NCBI GenBank assembly: GCA_002482685.1
Contig: DLGL01000122.1
Location: 1 to 15,131 of the forward strand
From: Bacteriovoracaceae bacterium UBA7695
GTDB taxonomy: Bacteria > Bdellovibrionota > Bacteriovoracia > Bacteriovoracales > Bacteriovoracaceae
Direction of reading: 5' to 3'
Length of the DNA: 15,131 bases
Shown: positions 7,696 through 13,491 of the stretch, piece after piece
How the letters are laid out: the number at the start of each line of letters is the position of its first letter
How positions within the stretch are numbered: the stretch's first letter is position 1
Made by a program: the position numbers and the translations under genes
Notes under the pieces: generated by a model
What the model was told of the DNA's origin: nothing
Databases searched by the model: none
Seen by the model: the letters and a program-made list of their open reading frames with translations, nothing else

Positions 7696-7725
7696 ATTCT
7701 AACCCTGAAAGACACCACTCGTGAA
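7696..7725 (-). promoter_or_regulatory. Candidate hpt promoter
   Basis: Read on the minus strand, TTCACG (complement of 7720-7725) and TAGAAT (complement of 7696-7701) are separated by 18 bases. The -10 matches five of six consensus positions and the -35 four of six. Transcription would start near 7689, leaving a short leader with the AAGGAAG ribosome site. An inverted repeat GAGTC-TTT-GACTC (7739-7751) lies just upstream and could be an operator, though it is short. Confidence 0.35.
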
Positions 7726-7785
7726 GGAGAGTTATCTTGAGTCTTTGACTCGGGTTAGGCTTAGAACACGGCGCATTTTACCTTT

Positions 7786-7813
7786 TTGAAGTTTGCGTAA
7801 AAGCCACTATGAT
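7786..7813 (+). promoter_or_regulatory. Candidate mreB promoter (distal)
   Basis: TTGAAG (7786-7791) and TATGAT (7808-7813) are 16 bases apart and match the housekeeping boxes at four and five of six positions. A start near 7820 would give mreB a 5' leader of about 108 bases. A second possible -10, GATAAT at 7890-7895, has only a weak TTGTAG at 7868-7873 as partner and could be a proximal promoter. Confidence 0.45.
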
Positions 7814-7927
7814 CTAAATTGAAATCATGTGGATTTAGTAGCCGTATTAGGGCTAAAAGCGGTATTCTTGTAGGGTACTAATTTTTATAGATAATACACT
7901 TAGCTTCTGTTTGAAAGGATATATTTT
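7814..7927 (+). other. Probable mreB 5' leader with two short inverted repeats
   Basis: Between the distal promoter and the mreB start lie CTAAAT/ATTTAG (7814-7819 with 7833-7838, 13-base loop). Next comes TAGCC/GGCTA (7839-7843 with 7851-7855, 7-base loop), directly adjoining. Neither is followed by a T run, so they are not terminators. AAAGGA at 7914-7919, eight bases ahead of the ATG, is the ribosome site. I see no recognised riboswitch here. Confidence 0.3.
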
Positions 7928-8965
7928 ATGTTTAAGAAGATGCTTGATTGGTTCTCAAATGATTTGGCCATCGATTTAGGAACGGCCAATACTTTAGTCT
8001 ATGCCAAAGACCGTGGGATCATTGTGAATGAACCTTCAGTAGTTGCAGTTCACCAGGGTTTTCGTGGAGAACAAAAAGTTTTAGCTGTTGGTAAAGAAGC
8101 TAAAGAAATGCTCGGAAGAACACCAGGATCAATTAAAGCTATTCGTCCAATGAAAGATGGAGTGATTGCTGACTTTGAGGTCACTCAAGCGATGCTTAAA
8201 TATTTTATTCAGAAATCATTGAATGGTTCAAAATTAATCAAACCTAGAATTATTATCTGTATCCCTTTTGGGATTACCCAGGTTGAAAAACGTGCGGTTA
8301 AAGAATCAGCTGAGCAAGCTGGTGCTCGTGAAGTTTATTTGATTGAAGAGCCTATGGCAGCAGCGATTGGTGCTGGTCTTCCGATTACTGATCCATCGGG
8401 CAACATGATTGTTGATATCGGTGGTGGTACAACAGAAGTTGCTGTGATTTCACTCGGTGGTATTGTTTATTCAAAATCTGTCCGCGTAGCAGGGGACAAA
8501 TTTGATGAAGCGATTGTTTCTTATATTAAGAAAAAATATTCTCTTCTTATCGGTGAAAGAACTGCTGAGATGATTAAAATTTCGATTGGTAATGCTTATC
8601 CTTTCGATGATGAAGTTAAAACTTACGAAGTGAAAGGTCGTGACTTGATTGCAGGTGCACCTAAAACTATTGAAGTAACTTCGGACGAAATTCGTGAAGC
8701 ACTTGCAGATCCTATTTCTGAAGTGGTTGAAGCTATTAAAATTTCACTTGAAAAAACACCTCCTGAGTTAGCTGCTGATATCGTTGATAACGGAATCATT
8801 CTTGCTGGTGGTGGATCACTCCTTGCGAATCTTGATATTCTTATCAAAGAGAAAACAGGTCTTCCTGTTTCCCTGGCAGAGGATCCTCTTACGTGTGTAG
8901 TCCGTGGTTGTGGAATGGCGCTAGAGTCTCTGACGCTTCTTCGTCAGGTAACAACTCTTAGTTAG
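7928..8965 (+). CDS. mreB: MreB, actin-like cell-shape protein
   Basis: MreB polymerises under the inner membrane and positions the elongation machinery that inserts side-wall peptidoglycan in rod-shaped cells. The 345-residue product has the family length. It opens with the short amphipathic helix MFKKMLDWFSND used for membrane attachment. Phosphate loop IDLGTANT follows at 15-22, the second phosphate loop VDIGGGTTEVAVISLGG lies near residues 163-179, and the adenosine motif IILAGGGSLL is towards the C-terminus. The ATG at 7928 is well supported by AAAGGA eight bases upstream. Unlike the common arrangement, mreC and mreD do not follow. Eight bases after the stop comes a PilZ gene, then a lipoprotein gene and nagZ. 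A further MreB paralogue or a separate mreCD locus elsewhere in the genome would be expected but cannot be seen here. Confidence 0.97.
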   Translation: MFKKMLDWFSNDLAIDLGTANTLVYAKDRGIIVNEPSVVAVHQGFRGEQKVLAVGKEAKEMLGRTPGSIKAIRPMKDGVIADFEVTQAMLKYFIQKSLNGSKLIKPRIIICIPFGITQVEKRAVKESAEQAGAREVYLIEEPMAAAIGAGLPITDPSGNMIVDIGGGTTEVAVISLGGIVYSKSVRVAGDKFDEAIVSYIKKKYSLLIGERTAEMIKISIGNAYPFDDEVKTYEVKGRDLIAGAPKTIEVTSDEIREALADPISEVVEAIKISLEKTPPELAADIVDNGIILAGGGSLLANLDILIKEKTGLPVSLAEDPLTCVVRGCGMALESLTLLRQVTTLS

Positions 8966-8973
8966 TAACCTCA

Positions 8974-9795
8974 ATGTCAGACACTTATTTCAGTAAACTC
9001 GACCCCAAGGAAAAAGAGAGCCGGCTTGTCCAGCTCGCAACCTCCAGGGGACGAGTGACTATTTGGATTAAGGGTCAAAAATCTAAACTTCTTTATCAGG
9101 TCATAGATTTTGAAAAAGACCGTCTCGAACTCCTTTTAGACTCTAAAGACAAACCTTTCCCTAAAGGCACAAAGCTACTTTGCTCATTTGAGTTGAGGGG
9201 GATGTATTTTTTTGGAGAAGTTGCCATTAATGAAAGTATCGTGAGTTCTATTGTTCTAGAAATCAAAGGTCAGCTCTATAAATCTGAAAAACGGGCCAGC
9301 TACCGTTTACTGACTTATCCCATCTATGACGTCTATGCTGAGTTTCAGCTGGAAGAGTCTTACGAGGGTAGTAATGTTGTTGGGATAAAAAACAGAACTA
9401 CTCAGACTGGGTTGTTTAAAAACTTTCTGAAGCTTCTGGAAGCAAAAGATGAGGCAGAAGTTGAAGTCCATCAGTTAGTTAAATACCGGGTTCAGGATTT
9501 ATCGACTACAGGTATGAGTCTTCATGTGGGCGAATTAGAGGCGCAGTATTTCTCAAAGAATTATGTATTTCAGGAAACAAAAATCATATTTCCTGATCAG
9601 GTATTGATCATCCCCGAAGTGAAAGTTGTCTATGTGGTGAATTACATAACTGGTGATAAAAATGTAAAAAAATACAAAGTAGGGCTTCACTTTCCTAATA
9701 TGCCTACTATTGTTGATGAAAGTCTTGGAAAAAAGATCAATGAACTTCTTAGAGAAATTGATTTTAATAAAGATTTCGAGAACTTTTCAAAGTGA
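8974..9795 (+). CDS. YcgR-like PilZ-domain protein (predicted c-di-GMP receptor)
   Basis: The 273-residue soluble protein has an N-terminal beta-rich domain (about 1-100) resembling the YcgR-N/PilZN flagellar-brake-type domain, then a PilZ domain. The c-di-GMP contacts are visible: RASYR at 107-111 (RxxxR) and DLSTTG at 175-180 (DxSxxG), followed by a typical late strand KVGLHF at 235-240. The motifs are 64 residues apart, considerably more than usual. A charged Lys/Glu-rich insertion (roughly 125-170) separates them. No signal peptide or membrane segment is seen, so it should act in the cytoplasm. It starts 8 bases after the mreB stop with no good ribosome site, pointing to coupling with mreB, and overlaps the next gene by 4 bases. 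Position suggests a link between c-di-GMP and wall growth, as inference only. Confidence 0.82.
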   Translation: MSDTYFSKLDPKEKESRLVQLATSRGRVTIWIKGQKSKLLYQVIDFEKDRLELLLDSKDKPFPKGTKLLCSFELRGMYFFGEVAINESIVSSIVLEIKGQLYKSEKRASYRLLTYPIYDVYAEFQLEESYEGSNVVGIKNRTTQTGLFKNFLKLLEAKDEAEVEVHQLVKYRVQDLSTTGMSLHVGELEAQYFSKNYVFQETKIIFPDQVLIIPEVKVVYVVNYITGDKNVKKYKVGLHFPNMPTIVDESLGKKINELLREIDFNKDFENFSK

Positions 9796-10559
9796 AGACG
9801 ATTCTCTTTTTAAGTTTTATTCTTTCCGCTTGCAGCAACCTACTGTCTCAAGGCACTCCTAAAGAAGGCAAGACGAGTTTTGCTTATGTGGATGGATCGG
9901 GAAGATATCTCTATACCCGAGAGCAAAAACTTATAAAAACAAAAATTATTTCGAGAACTCAAATATCGGCACAAGGAAGTTCCAATAAATTCCTGGAGAA
10001 AAGTGTCATGGTTTCTCAGTTGGGTTCTATAAAGGATAACAACAATCGTATTGTTGTTCTAAGACCCCTAGCTTCAGATTTCACAGTCTGGCTAGAAGGC
10101 AAACGCTATGATTCAAAAATGAGGCTGGATGTAAAATCCCGCGCCATGAAGGTGACACTTACTAGCCCTGAAGATAAATGGAAGGGAACAACTATTTATC
10201 CCTTTCCTCCTGCTAAACAGTTTTGCTTCTTCTCGCAAATACCAGACTGCCTCTATCACAATCTCTTACTGACAAAGGCTTTGGCAAAAAAAGGAGAGAA
10301 CTTTCCTTTTTATGTCATTTGGGATTCTTATCCCTATCTCCAGGAACAATTTACCGGTGTAGGAGCCAAGCTATTTGCACCAGCTGTTGTAAAGTATGAT
10401 GGGGAACAAAAGTCATTAAGCAGATTTACTGTTGAGGTAAATGGACAAATTATCCTCTATCACTTTTCAAAGTCGTTTGATTTGGTGAGGATGTTCTGGA
10501 TAGCTCAGGGGATTTCGGTTGTTCCCCCAGATGAGCAAATGAGTGATGTAGAAGAATAA
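9792..10559 (+). CDS. Unrecognised lipoprotein between PilZ gene and nagZ
   Basis: A GTG start at 9792 overlaps the preceding TGA (GTGA), giving a 255-residue protein with a lipoprotein signal peptide and lipobox LSAC (acylated Cys at residue 14). Ser follows the Cys, and by the E. coli rule that would favour sorting to the outer membrane. The mature part is mostly beta-like, with charged strands in the first half. A segment around PFPPAKQFCFFSQIPDCLYH holds two Cys about eight residues apart that could form a disulfide in the periplasm. No membrane segment follows and no family is recognised. Placement between a c-di-GMP receptor and a muropeptide hydrolase, 10 bases before nagZ, suggests an envelope role. 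The GTG choice is supported by the signal peptide beginning exactly there. Confidence 0.78.
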   Translation: MKTILFLSFILSACSNLLSQGTPKEGKTSFAYVDGSGRYLYTREQKLIKTKIISRTQISAQGSSNKFLEKSVMVSQLGSIKDNNNRIVVLRPLASDFTVWLEGKRYDSKMRLDVKSRAMKVTLTSPEDKWKGTTIYPFPPAKQFCFFSQIPDCLYHNLLLTKALAKKGENFPFYVIWDSYPYLQEQFTGVGAKLFAPAVVKYDGEQKSLSRFTVEVNGQIILYHFSKSFDLVRMFWIAQGISVVPPDEQMSDVEE

Positions 10560-10569
10560 CGGAGAGTCA

Positions 10570-11640
10570 GTGGATAATTTTGGACAATTGATCATTTCAG
10601 GAGTTAAAGGTTTGTCCCTTTTGCCGGAAGAAATTGAATTTATTAAATCTGAAAAATTAGGCGGCGTGATCCTCTTCACTCACAATTTTCACGACCCTGC
10701 CCAGTTAGCAGAACTCATTAATTCAATACAAAAAATTCGGGATGAATATCCCCTTTTTATATCGGTCGATCAGGAAGGCGGAAGAGTTATGCGGTTTAAA
10801 ACGCATTTCAGCCAATTCCCTCCTATGATGGACATTGCTTCATTGGATTCTCCAAAACTGATTTTTGAAGTTCATCAAATTATTGCAAAAGAGCTTTCTG
10901 CTTGCGGGATCAATCTTACCTTTTCTCCGTGCTGTGACATTCTGACAAATTCTGAAAATAAAGTTATTGGAGACCGGGCCTATGGAACTGATGCAGAAAC
11001 AGTAGAAAAGTTTATTAGTGCAGCCATCCGTGGGCTTCAAACTGGAGGGATGCTTTCCTGTGCAAAACATTTTCCCGGGCACGGTAGCAGTTTTAAAGAC
11101 TCTCATTTTGATCTCCCCCTGGTTAAAACAACACTTCAAGAGCTTAAAGACAGAGAAGTCATTCCTTTCATCAAAGCCTCTAAATCCCGTGTTGAATTTA
11201 TGATGATGGCCCATCTTCTTGTGGATTCTCTGGATGATCAATTGCCTACGAGCCTGAGTCCAAGGGCCTATGCTTTTTTGAGACAGGAAACAAAATTCAC
11301 AAAGATCGTTATAACAGATGATATGGAGATGAAAGCCATATCTGATAAGTACACTATTGAAGAGTCGGCCGTGATGGCCATGTCGGCTGGGGCAGATATG
11401 TTGTTGTACCGGGACTTAGCTGATGCTGGGAAAGCCTTAGGGGCAATCCGTGAAGCTGTAAAAAAGAAGACTCTTAAGAGAGAAGAAATTCTGGAAAAGC
11501 TCAATCGGGTTGAAAAATGTAAGAAAGAAAATTTAAGTGATTATCAACCTATCTACATCCCTAAAATATCTGACTCTTTTAATTCTTCAGAGGCTAAAAA
11601 ACTGCTCGAGCACTTTAAGAGTGCTATCCCCGCAAAATAA
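10570..11640 (+). CDS. nagZ: NagZ, beta-N-acetylhexosaminidase (glycoside hydrolase family 3)
   Basis: NagZ removes N-acetylglucosamine from GlcNAc-anhydroMurNAc peptides in the cytoplasm during peptidoglycan recycling. The 356-residue product is near the usual length of single-domain NagZ and has no signal peptide. The family motifs are intact: DQEGGRV (67-73), IGDRAYG (133-139), KHFPGHG (166-172) with DSH (177-179) supplying the general acid/base His, and ITDDMEM (248-254) with the nucleophile aspartate. The start is GTG at 10570 behind GGAGAG (10561-10566), 10 bases after the preceding stop. Co-transcription with mreB, the PilZ gene and the lipoprotein gene is likely. In a predatory bacterium it could also process muropeptides taken from prey, but that lifestyle is inferred and not shown here. 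Confidence 0.95.
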   Translation: MDNFGQLIISGVKGLSLLPEEIEFIKSEKLGGVILFTHNFHDPAQLAELINSIQKIRDEYPLFISVDQEGGRVMRFKTHFSQFPPMMDIASLDSPKLIFEVHQIIAKELSACGINLTFSPCCDILTNSENKVIGDRAYGTDAETVEKFISAAIRGLQTGGMLSCAKHFPGHGSSFKDSHFDLPLVKTTLQELKDREVIPFIKASKSRVEFMMMAHLLVDSLDDQLPTSLSPRAYAFLRQETKFTKIVITDDMEMKAISDKYTIEESAVMAMSAGADMLLYRDLADAGKALGAIREAVKKKTLKREEILEKLNRVEKCKKENLSDYQPIYIPKISDSFNSSEAKKLLEHFKSAIPAK

Positions 11641-11646
11641 TCCGAC

Positions 11647-11666
11647 TGACCCTGCGGTCAAATTTT
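11647..11666 (+). terminator. Weak terminator-like hairpin after nagZ
   Basis: TGACC (11647-11651) and GGTCA (11656-11660) form a 5-base-pair stem with a 4-base loop, followed by AATTTT. The stem is short and the T run poor, so termination may be partial. It is the only such element between nagZ and the TadC-like gene. Confidence 0.3.
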
Positions 11667-11712
11667 CCCCTATCCTGAAATTCTCAACGCTTAGCTCTTT
11701 TTTGTTAAACTT

Positions 11713-11731
11713 AAAGTAGAACTTCTACTTT
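11713..11731. repeat. Perfect 19-base palindrome before the TadC-like gene
   Basis: AAAGTAGAA (11713-11721) and TTCTACTTT (11723-11731) are exact inverted copies around a single C. On the RNA level the symmetry extends outward by one G-U and two normal pairs. It lies 15 bases before the ATG at 11747 and touches the ribosome site GAGG (11732-11735). It could be an operator for a dimeric repressor or an RNA hairpin controlling translation. No T run follows, so it is not a normal terminator. Confidence 0.7.
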
Positions 11732-11746
11732 GAGGTCACCCAAGAC

Positions 11747-13150
11747 ATGATGTCTTACATTAACAGTTTGCTGCTATTATTTGGTTTCTTTTTACCTGTT
11801 GCGACGTCGTGGGCGCAATCGTCTTGTCCTGCGGATTTTTCTCAAATAAGTACCCAATGTATTGCCAACTCCACACAGGTCAAATTCGCTGAAACTCCGT
11901 TTGCACTTAATCCTGAACTTCAGGACGATATTTTCTTTTATAAAACTCCCTCAGGCCAGGTCGGTAAGTTAAAAGTGATTTCATCACTTACAACAAAAGA
12001 AGAGTGCACACTCTATCTGGATGCTGTTACCTATGGCGGTGACAGAATATTTATTCCTAACTCATCGATTACGATTACACGTGCTAATAATTGGCTCAAA
12101 GAAAGAATCTTTCTGGATAAAGAAGGATCGTCTGCTCTTGAACTTGTCTGGAATAAAAATCAATGTGTTGCTGTGTTATCAAAGGGTGTTCAGATCGGGA
12201 AATACTTCGATCAGAAAATGGATGACACCCGTTTATGGAAGCAGAGTTACGATATTCTTTACTATGCTCCGGCCGTTCTCATCTTTATTGCCATTTTTAT
12301 TATCGTTCGTGTTTTCATGGAAGAGCAGGATAAATTTAAAACCCAGGAAGCTCTGGAAGATGCGGAAAACACTGCTAAGGTTAAAAATCAGCCGTTCTTT
12401 ATTAAGGTAACTCGACCATTCTATAAGCGATATTTTCTACCTATGACTCAAGGGAAGAATAAACAAAAATACAGAACCAAATATCGACAGAAGCTCGCCA
12501 ATGCTGGTCTCTCAAAAGATATGTCGCCTGAAGAGTTTATGGCCTTGAAGTTTTTTATGATTCTTGGTGGCCCATTTGCCTTCCTTACAGTCCGTTTTAT
12601 TATGGAAGAAACATGGTCTCTTTCAATCACACCTGTGATGGGAATAATCGGATATATGTATCCGGATATCTGGCTCAGCGGTCTTATTAAAAAAAGAAGT
12701 GATGAAATTCTTCGTGCCATGCCTTTCATCATCGATATGCTTGCTCTCTCTGTTGAAGCTGGTCTTGATTTTATGGCCGCCATTCAAAGGGTAATTGAAA
12801 AAGCTCCGCCAAGTGCATTAAATGAAGAGTTTGAAAGTTTAATTCGTGAAACTAAAATTGGCTCTTCGAGAGCCGAGGGTCTTCGTCAGCTTGGATGGAG
12901 AGTAAACATAATTGAAATTAACTCATTCTGTGCCACTTTGATTGCGACAGACTCGGTTGGTGCTTCGATTGGGCCACTTTTAAAGCAGCTTTCAACCGAA
13001 TTGCGAGTCAAAAGGTCTTCACGTGCTGAACAAGCAGGGGCCACAGCAGCGACAAAAATTCTAATTCCGATGATCTTTTTTATTCTTCCGGCGGTACTTG
13101 TGGCGATTTTTGCTCCAATGGTACTCAAGATGATGACGGGGCAGATGTGA
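11747..13150 (+). CDS. tadC: TadC-like type II secretion F-domain membrane protein with exported N-terminal domain
   Basis: The C-terminal two thirds is a GspF/TadC (T2SSF) protein, the inner-membrane platform of Tad/Flp pilus and type II-like systems. Hydrophobic spans lie near 169-188, 266-283, 293-311 and 437-460. The cytoplasmic helical domain about 320-430 includes MPFIIDMLALSVEAGLDF. Before it sits an unusual extension: a signal-peptide-like start (1-23, SWA then QS) and about 140 residues with four Cys (27, 38, 87, 140) that should lie outside the inner membrane. Typical TadC proteins are around 300 residues, so 467 residues reflects this addition. The ATG at 11747 is preferred to that at 11750 because of its distance from GAGG. 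It overlaps the DUF192 gene by GTGA. No Tad ATPase or pilin is in view, so the exact machine is uncertain. Confidence 0.8.
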   Translation: MMSYINSLLLLFGFFLPVATSWAQSSCPADFSQISTQCIANSTQVKFAETPFALNPELQDDIFFYKTPSGQVGKLKVISSLTTKEECTLYLDAVTYGGDRIFIPNSSITITRANNWLKERIFLDKEGSSALELVWNKNQCVAVLSKGVQIGKYFDQKMDDTRLWKQSYDILYYAPAVLIFIAIFIIVRVFMEEQDKFKTQEALEDAENTAKVKNQPFFIKVTRPFYKRYFLPMTQGKNKQKYRTKYRQKLANAGLSKDMSPEEFMALKFFMILGGPFAFLTVRFIMEETWSLSITPVMGIIGYMYPDIWLSGLIKKRSDEILRAMPFIIDMLALSVEAGLDFMAAIQRVIEKAPPSALNEEFESLIRETKIGSSRAEGLRQLGWRVNIIEINSFCATLIATDSVGASIGPLLKQLSTELRVKRSSRAEQAGATAATKILIPMIFFILPAVLVAIFAPMVLKMMTGQM

Positions 13151-13491
13151 AAGCAAAAATAACTTACGGTAACAAACTTCTTTCTAATGACATCCTTATT
13201 GCAGATACAACCATCACTCGTATGGTGGGCCTGATGTTTAAGCCCCGACTTGAAGGCGCTGATGGGCTCCTGATAAATCCGTGTAATTCAATTCACACAT
13301 TTTTTATGCGTTATAACCTGGATATCGTTTTTATGAGCAAAGATAACAAAGTAGTTAAAATTATCAGAGATATAAAACCCTGGAGAATGACCTGGATCTA
13401 TTTCAAGGCAAGAAAAACGCTTGAACTTCCGGCCGGGAAATTGCCTTCTGATATAAGAGAAGGGGACGTGCTGGAGGTGAATCATGTTTAA
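13147..13491 (+). CDS. DUF192-family protein
   Basis: A 114-residue protein beginning at a GTG that overlaps the upstream TGA. DUF192 features are visible: T-x-x-x-R-M-V-GLMF (21-31), then GADGLLINPCNSIHTFFMRYNLDIVFM (summarised: GLLI at 40-43, H50, FFMRYNLDIVF 52-62), and a closing ELPAGK at 93-98 followed by G106. Many family members have a signal peptide, but this one has none and should be cytoplasmic. The biochemical role of DUF192 is not established. The gene sits between the TadC-like gene and the FHA gene with overlaps at both ends (4 bases and 8 bases), so the three are surely one transcript. This points to a role with that apparatus, or to a small housekeeping passenger. Confidence 0.83.
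   Translation: MKAKITYGNKLLSNDILIADTTITRMVGLMFKPRLEGADGLLINPCNSIHTFFMRYNLDIVFMSKDNKVVKIIRDIKPWRMTWIYFKARKTLELPAGKLPSDIREGDVLEVNHV

Noticed and set aside
7555..7740. 61-codon plus-strand frame across the hpt start and the divergent gap
   Set aside because: It is mostly antisense to hpt, and its downstream part holds the hpt ribosome site and promoter signals.
7739..7751. GAGTC-TTT-GACTC inverted repeat as an operator
   Set aside because: Five-base arms occur often by chance, so I mention it beside the hpt promoter but do not claim a site.
10840..11241. 133-codon open frame on the minus strand
   Set aside because: It is antisense to the catalytic core of nagZ, with no recognisable domain or supporting context.
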